NCBI RefSeq assembly: GCF_000143415.4
Contig: NW_003314264.1
Span: 3,905,229 to 3,969,228, forward strand
From: Selaginella moellendorffii
Taxonomy: Eukaryota; Streptophyta; Lycopodiopsida; Selaginellales; Selaginellaceae
Length of the DNA stretch: 64,000 nt
Direction: 5' to 3'
The translations under genes were made by a program, and so were the position numbers. Positions 31,604-41,404 of this stretch are shown piece by piece. Under the pieces are notes generated by a model, which searched no databases, was not told the DNA's origin, and worked only from the letters and a program-made list of their open reading frames with translations. The first letter of the stretch is position 1, and every line of letters begins with the position of its first letter.

Positions 31604-33514
31604 TGTAAAACACAAATCCCTAATCCCCAAAGTGGAGCCGAAAGGGTGCCACATGGTAGTGGCTGAAGCAAAAGCCAAACAAGCGTAACATGTTTGGACT
31701 AAAAGACTCCGATTTGAAAGGTTGAGAGAGGGAGTGGAACTCCCAATAGAGTGCTCAAGGAACGAGCATGAAGTGAGCAATAAGCGAGGCTCCAAAAAAG
31801 GACCCAAAAGGACCAACACATGACACGTGGAAGTGTCCGAGATGGAGTCCGAGATGGACCCGAGTTGGAGTCCGAGGTGGAGTTCGAGATGGAGTCCGAG
31901 ATGGACCCGAGTTGGAGTCCGAGGTGGAGTCCGAGATGGAGTCCGAGATGGACCCAAGTTGGAGTCCGAGGTGGAGTCCGAGATAAAGTCTGAGATGGAC
32001 CCAAGTTGGAGTCTGAGGTGGAGTCTGAGATGGACCCGAGTTGGACTCCGAGGTGGAGTCCGAGATGGAGTCTGAGATGGACCCGAGTTGGAGTCCGAGG
32101 TGGAGTCCGAGATGGAGTCTGAGATGGACCCGAGTTGGAGTCCGAGGTGGAGTCTGAGATGGAGTTTGAGATGGACCGAGATAGAGTCCGAGATAGACCC
32201 GAGATGGAGTCTGAGATGGAGTCCGAGAAGGAGTCCGAGATGGACCCAAGATGGAATTCGAGATGGAGTCCAAGAAGGACCCGAGATGGAGTCCGAGGTC
32301 GAGACCGAGACCGGGATTGAGACCGGGACCGAGACCGAGACCGAGACTGAGACCGAGACTGAGACCGAGACTGAGACCGAGACCGAGACCGAGACCGGGA
32401 CCGAGACCGAGACCGAGGCCGAGGCCGAGACTGAGCCCAAGCCCGAGCCCGAGTCCGAGTCCGAGTCCAAGTCCGAGTCCGAGTCCAAGTCCTAGTTCGA
32501 GTCCGAGTTCGAGTCTGAGAGGGTGAAAGCCCAAAGCGTTCGTCTCCCAGACCCTGGGGGGTTTGGTGAGCTCCAAAAGTATAGTAAGGTTGAGGACTGC
32601 AGTGGAGCCAGTTTGGCCAGGAAAGGCCAGTTTGGCCTAGGAAGGCCAGACCTAGTGTTGGGTGATGAACTGACCACTGGGAAGTCCAAGACTAGAGTGA
32701 ATACGGACCGACAAGCGGGGTAGCTTGGTGGAGTGTTCAAGAGCTGGCTCTAGTTCCCCTGGGAGATCGATTGGCTGATGCTCCCAGTCCAAGTGTGGGT
32801 GGCACTACCTACTTGGATACCTGGTGTGGCTCAACGGAACCTCGCTCGAAGCCCATGGCTAGAGCACCCAAAGGCAGAAGGCGGGGAGAGTACCCACGAG
32901 GCTTGTGTAAGGCCACGGTGTTCCGAAATGTTGTCCCAAAGGCCCAAACTGTGGAAAGGAAGAGGAGTAGTCCTCTGGTGCAGTGACCAAGGATATTGTC
33001 GTGCGTTGAGGAAGTCCCAGAGGACCGTGGGACTTAGTGGTCGGGCTTGTGGGCCCTGATCCAGTGGCAGTGTTGGCGAATACGGCCAAGGACAGAAAGG
33101 GACTTGTGGGGACCAGAAAGGAGATATTAGGGAAGGCTATTCCCCATGTCTACGGGCATCCTAAGGATGCTAAAGAGTGGATCTGGGATGACCACTCATG
33201 GACGGATGGCTCAATCTTGGAGAGACGGGATTGCAATGCAGGTGGTGTTGGACCACTGATGTGACTAAGGTGATTGGGCATGGCCTAGCGTAACAGGCTG
33301 GTATGTTGGTGGTGCTTTGGGGTGTCAGTCATGGGACCGGACACATGGAGCACTGGGACCAAGTGCAAAGGTTGAGTGGCATGGATGCCATTCTCAGGGC
33401 TAGCAAGCCTTAAGTCCTGAGTGGGACTTATGGAGGTTGTGAATGAGACTCCTCCAAGTGGTTGGAGGTGTGGTTAAGTGACTAAAGTAGAATGGAAAAA
33501 TTTAGTCGTTTACA
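31604..33514 (+). repeat. Outer element 5' LTR
   Basis: 1911 bp. Contains the GAG-rich arrays at 31835-32520, then a GGGTGAAAGCCCAAAGCG block and a long 3' part. About 1.85 kb aligns by eye with 43787-45637. Confidence 0.88.
31835..32520 (+). repeat. GAGTCCGAGATG / GAGACC tandem arrays
   Basis: First a 12-nt based array (GAGTCCGAGATG, GACCCGAGTTG, GAGTCCGAGGTG) with higher-order units, then from about 32290 a hexamer array (GAGACC, then GAGTCC). Because the periods are multiples of three, long frames are open on both strands (Met-Glu-Ser-Glu type, and Ser-Asp or Leu-Gly type). I treat these as non-coding. Confidence 0.9.
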
Positions 33515-33515
33515 A

Positions 33516-33530
33516 TTTGGTATTGGAGCT
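33516..33530 (+). other. Probable primer-binding site, outer element
   Basis: TTTGGTATTGGAGC, one base inside the 5' LTR, resembles the initiator tRNA-Met site TGGTATCAGAGC with two changes. Confidence 0.6.
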
Positions 33531-33952
33531 GTTCCTTAGTCCGACTTTTATTGGTGCTAAAGTATATCACCACTTGTATTGGAATTGGAAAGTCCTAGAT
33601 ATGGACCTATCCTTGAGGAGTAGCATGTCGAGAGGACATGGCTCTCCACTCAAGTTCATGCATGAACTTGTGCATGATGTGGTAGATGGAAAAGGGCCAG
33701 TAAGGGAACGACTTTAGGATCTTGGGAATAGTATGAGGGTTTCCTCAGAGAGTTGAGGATGTGATCCAGATGAGCATTTGACGCAGCAAACAAGCTAATG
33801 TAGTTGTGGCAAACAACTATAATTGGGATCACGGAAAAGATGCAAACTCCAAGACGATAATGGAGTCACAAAATTACCCTCATATAGTTGAGGCTGGTGC
33901 TCATGAATTTGAGACCGGAATTAATGACTGTGGAAGGTCAAATACGGAAGAG

Positions 33953-33957
33953 GATAC
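33953..33957 (+). repeat. Inner element target duplication GATAC (left)
   Basis: Matches 41400-41404 exactly. Confidence 0.88.
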
Positions 33958-35063
33958 TGTAAGCCACAAATTTTTCCTTTCCAATTTGCCAGCTTACCTC
34001 GTTTATCTGTCCAACACTGCCTTGGCTTTTGCCAAGTTCCCTTGCCAAGGTTCTCGCCTATGGTACCAGCTCCTACTTGGTTTCAGCTACAGTGTTAGCC
34101 ATCCATCCACGGATTCCCAAATCACTCCCAATCCCCCTCCCCGGGTTAGACTGGACTTAAGGTTCGGTTACACTCCCTGCAAGCACAAGCAGCCAAGCAC
34201 ACCAAGTTTCCAGGTTCCTAACATCCCTTGGTACCACATGACTTGATCATGGGACCCTCTAAATCCCAAGTCTTGAGTGCAACACTTGCTTCGGGACGCC
34301 AGGGCGAAACACCATGGCCTAACGGCCCGGCATGGGTACCTCTACCCCCCCACTTCCATCCCGAAGGAAGGCCCAAGCCCCTAGGAAGGGCGAGGACCAA
34401 TGAGCCGCATGGTACTCAAGTGGGCACCACTCCACATGAGCCGGGAGCACCGCAATCGATTTCCCTTTCAGGAGTGGGAGCTGCTCTTGAGCACTTCCTT
34501 GGATGGCCCCTCCGGCACCAACCAAGTCCATGCTCACTCCCACCCAAGGCACCTCGGTCCCAGTCCCAACCTCAAGTCGGTTTGGAAGCCCCACTGAAGA
34601 GTCCCTTCAAAACTGGTTCCTGGACCTCACTATCCCTACTATACTTTTGGAACCCCCTGCAGCCCCCCCCCCCCTGGGAGACGCACGCTTTGGGCTTTCA
34701 CCCCTTGACCCGTATTAGTATTTGGATTTAGTCTCTGGCTCGATCTCGGACTCAATTTCGGATCTGACTTCGGATTCGGTCTCGGACTCGGTCTCGGACT
34801 CGATCTCGGACCCGACCTCGGACTCGACCTTGGACTTGGTCTCGGACCCGATTTCGGATCTCGGACTCCGTCTCAAACTCGGTCTTGAACTCGGTCCCCG
34901 AGTCGGCCTCGGACTCGATTCCGGACTCTATCTCGAACTCGGTCCCAGAGTCGGTCTTGGACTCGATCTTCGACTTGGTCCCATCTGATGAACTCTTTGT
35001 CATTTTGGTCAAGCCTTCGGGGTTCCTTTAGCCTACGACACCTCGGCGAGTTGGTTCCTTACA
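33958..35063 (-). repeat. Inner element 3' LTR
   Basis: 1106 bp. Contains a C12 run at about 34663-34674 and a GAG/CTC-type repeat field at 34735-34985 that corresponds to the arrays of the outer LTR. Lacks about 20 bp present in the other LTR near 40411-40430. Confidence 0.92.
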
Positions 35064-35078
35064 ACTCCACCACCCATA
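35064..35078 (-). other. Polypurine tract, inner element
   Basis: On the minus strand ATGGGTGGTGGAGT directly precedes the TGTAAG of the 3' LTR; nearly the same tract precedes the outer 3' LTR at 43774-43786. Confidence 0.65.
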
Positions 35079-35468
35079 GAAGAAGTTCGATGCCCACATC
35101 GTACGTTTCTCTTTTTGATCCTACGACTTGTTGACCATGTCTCCAGGGGCATCCCCCCACTTAGCGGTGTGCCTAAGTTATCCTCCCTAGCCAAGAGCCC
35201 ATGACAACGGAATATAGGTGTCCCTATACTCCACACCTCACCACGCCCTAGTATGGGGTCGGGACTTGAACTCAGCCTTACTTTACTAGGGGGTTGGGAC
35301 TCGAACCCAACCTCCGTAGAATATGTCTACGAATTCGACATCCCCGCAGGGAGTCAGGCGTAGTTCCCTACGCCTGGTCGACCTAGCTAACCCATGCTAA
35401 TTAGCTCACCTTCGGCGCGCCTTCGGGTCCTAACATGTGCCATTGCTCAACTTCACCAATTGATACTT

Positions 35469-37055
35469 TTAATTGAACTTTGCATAAGTACATAGAGTTC
35501 TACCTTGCAAAAATTCCTCCACTAGATCTCGCGCGTTAGCTAGGTTCTCCTCCGGTTCCCATGTTGCTTCGTAGTGTGGAAATCCTTTCCACTTCACATG
35601 GAACTCTCTCACCTCGCGTCCTTGTCGTTTACTCTTGTGCGCATTGAGGATGGCCTTGACTTTGTATTCCTCTTCCTCTTGGATAACCTCAGGTAAAGGT
35701 CTTACTTGGTCCTTGCGAAGCGGATCCTTAAAATATGGCTTGAGTAAGTTCACGTGGAACACGGGATGCATCTTCCCCATCTCTCGAGGAAGTCAGAGTC
35801 GGTAAGCCACTTTACCGATTCGGGCCTCAATCTCGTAAAGCCCCGCGAACTTGCTTAAGGAACTCAAGATCAATTCATTTACAGGAATACATGCATTTTT
35901 ACCTTTGGGTCAACTTCTAGCTGATCCCACTTGGTAGCCTAAGGTTCTTGGTGTTTAGCCACACCTTCTCCCCAGCTTGGAACTCTACGTCCCAGCGCTT
36001 CTGGTTCGCGTACTTGGTTTGCCTTTGTTGAGCTCGTTCCAAGGAATCCCTCACTAGATTCCAAATGTTGAGTCTTTCCGCCGTGAATGCCTCCACTGCG
36101 GGTAACTCTCCATGATACTCGGCCACGCTGAGTTCCACAGGACCTTCAATAGCTCGCCCATTGATGACTTTCCATGGACTCACCCCGATGCTCGAATGTG
36201 GTGAGTTGTTATAACATATTTCTGCAAGTCCCAAATGACTTACCCAATCGATCTGGTCTCCCGAGACATAGCATCGCAAATAATCCTCCAGCTGCCTATT
36301 CACCCTTTCCGTTTGTCCGTCTGTCAAGAAGTGTTAGTGCCACCAAACTTGACTTAATACCCCATACCTGTCTGTGGGTGATAGGCTGTGTTTAATTTCA
36401 ACTTGGTGCGATACTGTTCCAGGAGAGTCCTCCAGAACCTACTAGTGAAGATCTTATCTCGATTTGAGATGATCTCTTCCGGCCTTCCCCGCACTTGAAC
36501 CACTTGTTCGAAGAACAGCTTCGCCACACCTTCCGCATCCACTTCCGTTGTGGTGGGTATGAAATGTGCCATTTTTGAAAATCGGTCCACCACCACGAAT
36601 ATCGTATCAAACCCCTCGCTTGGGGGAAGTCCTGTGATGAAGTCCATTGTAAGACATTTCCACGGACGATTTGGAATTGGGATGCTTTGCAACAAGCCCC
36701 CACTAGCTTTAGTCACGGCTTTGACCTACTGACATGTTGGACATGTCTTTACATAGTCTTAGACATCCTTAGCCATATCTAGCCAATGGTACTTCCTCTT
36801 GAGTAAGCCCATCGTCTTGGGCACTCCGTCGTGTCCCGCAAGAGGTCCGTCATGACACTCTTCTAAGGCTACCTTCTTTAGTTCCCCTTCTGGAACATAC
36901 ACCCTCGTTTGCTTGTAATAGATGAGTCTGTTGCGTTCCGCATAGCCCGTTTTCTCTTCCGTTTGCAGCTCACCTCTCTGGTGAGTTTCCCGTGCCTCTA
37001 GATTCCTCAGCAACACTTCTTGTGCTAGACCATCGTTCTCATATGCTGTCCGCAC
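35469..37055 (-). pseudogene. Integrase and chromodomain part of pol
   Basis: Minus strand. The zinc-finger region HDGPLAGHDG…YHW with CPTC lies near 36740-36860. The catalytic core begins at DFITGLPPS and continues to TDGQTERVNRQLE, and a KMHPVFHVNLLKPY joint leads into a chromodomain (YKVKAILNAHK … FHVKWKGFPHYEATWEPEENL, about 35500-35680). Chromodomains steer integration to modified histones. The frame has stops at 37062-37064, 36759-36761 and 36726-36728. An extra segment of about 47 nt splits the core near 36324-36372, and a further frame change lies before 35780. Confidence 0.9.
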
Positions 37056-37061
37056 ATTGTC

Positions 37062-38555
37062 CTAAAAGGTTGTTATTGCGCTGGATATTGCCAACCTCAA
37101 GCTTGCTTTTTGACTTAGCGCATCCGCCACGATGTTGCTCTTCCCAGGCTTGTACAGAATCTCGCAATCAAACTCGGCCAAGGCATTGGCCCACCGACCT
37201 TGTTTCCCTCTCAGGTCGAGCTGTGACAAGAAGTGTTTCGTTGCCACATTATCCGTGTAAACCTTGAAGTGTCTCCCAAGGTAGTGTCGCTACTCCTTGA
37301 GCGCCTTGACCACCGCAAACAATTCCTTCTTGTGGGCAGGCCACTTTCGTTGAGCCTTGTCCAACTTCTTCGAGAAGAACACTACTGGATGGTTGTCTTG
37401 CTTCAAAACTGTGCTCAACACAAAGTCCGAAGCATCCGTTTCTACCTCAAAGTCCTTACCAAAGTCTGGTAATGCCAACACGGGAGCCTTCCTCAACTTC
37501 CCTTTGAGGTGGATGAATGTCACCTCGCATTCCGCTGTCCATACCATTTTCCCTTTTCCTGTTTGGTCTGTTAAGGGCAGGGCTACTCTCAAATAGTGTC
37601 TGATAAACTTTCAATAGTAGTTGCATAGCCCCAAGAACGCCCTCAACTCATGTACATTCGATGGTCGCTCCTATTCCTGGATTGCTTGGACCTTCTTCGG
37701 GTTCACCTTGAGCCCGTCTTGGCCCACCACATGCCCGAGAAACTTTACCTCTTGTTGAGCAAAGTCACATTTGCTCTCTTTAGCATACAGTTTGTGTTCC
37801 CTTAGTTTCTCAAACACCTTCACCAAGTGTTTGGCATGCTCCTCTAGCGTCTCGCTATAGATCAGGATGTCGTCGATATAGACAACCACGAAGTGATCCA
37901 GATAGGGTACAAAGATGTGGTTCATCAACGCCGAAAATGTTGCCGGCGCATTGCACAACCCAAAGGGCATCACCAGAAAGTCAAAGCTCCCATACCTCGT
38001 TCGACAGGTTGTCTTTTCGACATCTTCCTCAGCTACCCTGATCTGGTAGTATCCTGACCTTAGGTTAATCCTCAAGAAGTATTTTGCCTTTCCCAACCTA
38101 TCGAACAGGTCCTCAATCATTGGCAAAGGGTACTTGTTCTTCTTTGTATACTTGTTGAGCAACCGGTAATCTATGCACATGCACATAGATCCATCTTTCT
38201 TTTTCACAAATAACACCGGCGCCCCATACGGCGACTTGCTCAACCTAACATACCCTTTGTCCACCAACTCCTCTAGTTGGCACTTGAGCTCCTTGAGTTC
38301 TTTTTCGTTCAAACGATAGGGGGGACGAACCACCGCCTCAGCACCCTCAACCAGCTCAATCTTATGTTCTATCGGTCGTGCGGGGGGCAACCCCGCCGGT
38401 AACTCCTCTGGCATGTTATCCTGGAATTGGTCCAACACCCGTCGGATCACTAAAGGTATTTCTTCCGTTCCTGTCTTTTTGTCACTCTTCACCGAGAGTA
38501 AGCACAAAAATGCTGCCTTAGTTCCTTTAGTGAGCTGTCCTCTCGTGGACACCAA
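37062..38555 (-). pseudogene. Reverse transcriptase and RNase H part of pol
   Basis: Same frame as Gag, minus strand. RT motifs: [36 protein letters not shown], the catalytic [10 protein letters not shown] and [13 protein letters not shown]. The RNase H part has the TDASD and DNVATKHFLSQ segments. It is interrupted by TAG at 37671-37673, TGA at 37611-37613 and TAG at 37290-37292, each at an otherwise conserved position. It copies element RNA to DNA in intact relatives. Confidence 0.93.
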
Positions 38556-38582
38556 GTTTAAGCAGGATTCTTTGGCCTTGCT

Positions 38583-40217
38583 TTACCCTACCTTTAGATC
38601 CTGGGCCTCCACCCTAGATCTTCTTCCTTGGGCATTCGCCAGTACCACAAGGTTCCTACCTTGTCCATGCAGGGCTATTATGAACCGATTGAACCAATCC
38701 ATTCCGAAGATCACGTCAAATCCCGCCATGTCCAACACGGTGAAATCCATGTCTACTTTCCATGTCCCTACTTCGACTCTCGCTTGTCGAAGTACCTCAT
38801 CGGTGCTTTGGCTACCTTGAACAAACTCTATAGTCCTTGGTTCGCCTAGCCGTTGCACCATTAGTCCGGCTTGCCGGACTATGTCTGCAGCCATAAAATT
38901 ATCCGAAGCACCTGTGTCAATAAAGATCTTAACAAAGCTACCTCCGAGCTTTCCTCGGAGGGCTAGTAGATGTCGCGAACGACTCTCTACCAAAGTTGCT
39001 CGTGTAATGAGTAACTTTGAGTTAGGGACTAGATCACATACCTCAGTTTGGACTTCACCCGACTTGATGGCCATATTGGCTCTGGCCTTCTTCGGGTAGG
39101 GACATTCCCTCGAAAAGTGTCCCGCTTCACCGCAGTTGTAGCATACATTGTTTCCCACGCTGCTATACGACTTGACCTTCTTATCCGTGGGTTTGTCTCT
39201 TTTCGCTTGACTTCCCCACGTACTCGCTCGCTGGCTACCGGATTTGCCTTTCCGGAACCCCGAGGACTCATTCTTAGAGAAACTCTTCTTGAATTTCCCC
39301 CTGCTATACGTTCCCCTTGGTTTGGCCCCTTTGCTAAACGTGGCTCCCGACCCCGTCTTGTTCCCCTTTCGCAGGTTATCGTTGAAATGCACCTTGATGG
39401 CCGCATCCAACGCTTCCTTGTAGTTGGTCGGGTTCCAGTGCATCACCTCACCGCGAGCCCAGGTTTGCAAACCTGAAATGAAGGCATGGAACGCATCCAT
39501 GTCCCCCATGTCTGTGACAAGTATTCTCTTTGCCATGAACCCATTCACATATTCCTGGATGGTTCCAGTCTGCTTCAGCCTACTCAGCTCATCTCTCAGA
39601 TGCAGAGTGGCATTCGGAGGAACGTATGTTGCGTGGATCCTCGCCTTCATCATGTCCCAAGTGGCCACTAGTCCTTCGTTGGCCTCCGTCGTTCTCCACC
39701 AAGACTTGGCATTATCTGCCAAGTATGGTTTTGCACATGGGACCTTCTCTGAGCTCGGTAATTGCAACGCTCGGAAGTAGTCCTCCATATCGTAAAACCA
39801 ATCCTCCACCACCTTATAGTCATTCACTCCTTTGAAGACCGGTGGGGGCTTTGGTTTGTACATGGGAACTGCCTGAGGGACTGATTCTACTTCGGTCTGT
39901 TCGACCTTGTTTGGTTCTGCCTCAGTCCCTGCCGAAGGGTCCGCACCTTCTGCGCTGCCAACATCCGTAGTCTTTCTCTTTTTCTTCCGCTTCTCGTCAC
40001 GCTTTAGCTTGCATACGAGAGTCTCAAGTAGGGCATTGGTCTGTGCCAACTGTCCTTCTAGCACGTCCAACCGAGCCTTGGACGACCGAACCTCGCCACC
40101 AGACTCCTGTTTGGAAGTTTCCTCACTAGAGTCCTCCTCATGCAAGGATTCCTCATCCATAGCCTCTTGTTCGACCGGAGTCTCCGCTTGGGTTCGCTTA
40201 TGCCCTGCCCTTGCCAT
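38583..40217 (-). CDS. Gag-protease polyprotein of inner element
   Basis: Intact 544-residue frame ending in TAA. A charged N-terminus with a coiled-coil-like stretch (residues 48-75) is followed by a retrotransposon Gag domain (VEDWFYDMEDYF … WWRTTE … LSRLKQTGTIQEYVNGF), a basic Lys/Ser/Gly-rich part, a CCHC zinc knuckle (CYNCGEAGHFSREC, about residue 360) and an aspartic protease with active site DTGASD and later FDVIFGMDWF. Gag packages element RNA and the protease cleaves the polyprotein. The stop lies in the same frame as the downstream RT, so one TAA now separates Gag-PR from pol. This is the only intact frame of the element. Confidence 0.92.
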   Translation of the reverse strand: MARAGHKRTQAETPVEQEAMDEESLHEEDSSEETSKQESGGEVRSSKARLDVLEGQLAQTNALLETLVCKLKRDEKRKKKRKTTDVGSAEGADPSAGTEAEPNKVEQTEVESVPQAVPMYKPKPPPVFKGVNDYKVVEDWFYDMEDYFRALQLPSSEKVPCAKPYLADNAKSWWRTTEANEGLVATWDMMKARIHATYVPPNATLHLRDELSRLKQTGTIQEYVNGFMAKRILVTDMGDMDAFHAFISGLQTWARGEVMHWNPTNYKEALDAAIKVHFNDNLRKGNKTGSGATFSKGAKPRGTYSRGKFKKSFSKNESSGFRKGKSGSQRASTWGSQAKRDKPTDKKVKSYSSVGNNVCYNCGEAGHFSRECPYPKKARANMAIKSGEVQTEVCDLVPNSKLLITRATLVESRSRHLLALRGKLGGSFVKIFIDTGASDNFMAADIVRQAGLMVQRLGEPRTIEFVQGSQSTDEVLRQARVEVGTWKVDMDFTVLDMAGFDVIFGMDWFNRFIIALHGQGRNLVVLANAQGRRSRVEAQDLKVG

Positions 40218-40261
40218 CTCCCAGCAATCCGCCTCTATCCTTCGCTAGAACTGAGGAAAAA

Positions 40262-40274
40262 GCTCTGATACCCA
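40262..40274 (-). other. Primer-binding site, inner element
   Basis: Minus strand GGGTATCAGAGC, three bases inside the 5' LTR; complementary to the 3' end of initiator tRNA-Met. Confidence 0.8.
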
Positions 40275-40277
40275 AAT

Positions 40278-41399
40278 TGTAAGCCATAAATTTTTCCTTT
40301 CCAATTTGCCAGCTTACCTCGTCTATCCGTCCAACACTGCCTTGGCTTTTGCCAAGTTCCCTTGCCAAGGTTCTCGCCTATGGTACCAACTCCTACTTGG
40401 TTTCAGCTACTCACTGCACGAGCAACGGAGTGTTAGCCATCCATCCACGGATTCCCAAATCACTCCCAATCCCCCTCCCCGGGTTAGACTGGACTTAAGG
40501 TTCGGCTACACTCCCCGCAAGCACAAGCAGCCAAGCACACCAAGTTTCCAGGTTCCTAACATCCCTTAGTACCACATGACTTGATCATGGGACCCTCTAA
40601 ATCCCAAGTCTTGAGTGCAACACTTGCTTCGGGACGCTGGGGCGAAACACCATGGCCTAACGGCCTGGTATGGATACCTCTACCCCCCCACTTCCATCCC
40701 GAAGGAAGGCCCAAGCCCCTAGGAAGGGCGAGGACCAATGAGCCGCATGGTACTCAAGTGGGCACCACTCCACATGAGCCGGGAGCACTGCAATCGGTTT
40801 CCCTTTCGGGAGTGGGAGCTACTCTTGAGCACTTCCTTGGATGGCCCCTCCGACACCAACCAAGTCCATGCTCACTCCCACCCAAGGCCCCTCGATCCCA
40901 GTCCCAACCTCAAATCAGTTTGGAAGCCCCACTGGAGAGTCCCTTCAAAACTGGTTCCTGGACCTCACTATCCCTACTATACTTTTGGAACCCCCTGTAG
41001 CCCCCCCCCCCCCCCTGGGAGACGCACGCTTTGGGCTTTCACCCCTTGCCCCTTGACCCGTATTAGTATTTGGACTTAGTCTCTGGCTCGATCTCGGACT
41101 CGATTTCGGATTTGACTTCGAATTCAGTCTCGGACTCGATCTTGAACCCGATCTCAGACCCGACCTCAGACCCGGTCTCGGACCCAATTTCGGATCTCGG
41201 ACTCCGTCTCGAACTCGGTCTCGAACTCGGTCCCCGAGTCGGCCTCGGACTCGATTCCGGACTCTATCTCGAACTCGGTCCTAGAGTCGGTCTTGGACTC
41301 GATCTTCGACTTGGTCCCATCCGATGAACTCTTTGTCATTTTGGTCAAGCCTTCGGGGTTCCTTTAGCCTACAACACCTCGGCGAGTTGGTTCCTTACA
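40278..41399 (-). repeat. Inner element 5' LTR
   Basis: 1122 bp, collinear with 33958-35063. It differs by scattered substitutions, a longer C run (about 15) and an extra block near 40411-40430. Confidence 0.92.
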
Positions 41400-41404
41400 G
41401 ATAC
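41400..41404 (+). repeat. Inner element target duplication GATAC (right)
   Basis: Second copy of the 5-bp duplication at 33953-33957. Confidence 0.88.

Larger units (their letters stand above)
33958..41399 (-). mobile_element. Ty3/gypsy chromovirus (inner, nested)
   Basis: 7442 bp. LTRs lie at 33958-35063 and 40278-41399, with ends TGTAAG and CTTACA and the perfect target duplication GATAC. Coding is on the minus strand: Gag-protease, then RT, RNase H, integrase and a C-terminal chromodomain, the order of chromoviruses. The primer site next to the right (5') LTR at 40262-40274 reads GGGTATCAGAGC on the minus strand, matching initiator tRNA-Met. The purine tract ATGGGTGGTGGAGT abuts the left (3') LTR. 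It inserted into the interior of the outer element in opposite orientation. Pol is broken by several stops and two frameshifts, so it is no longer autonomous. Confidence 0.95.

Noticed and set aside
31559-32576. Long open frames on both strands coding Ser-Asp, Leu-Gly or Met-Glu-Ser repeats
   Set aside because: They follow from the 6- and 12-nt tandem arrays in the LTRs; several frames are open at once, no start context or domain, and the same happens at 44000-44650.
35285-35306. T-arm-like sequence (GGTTCGAGTCC on the minus strand) inside the inner element
   Set aside because: No acceptor, D or anticodon arms around it; chance likeness within the element's 3' untranslated part.
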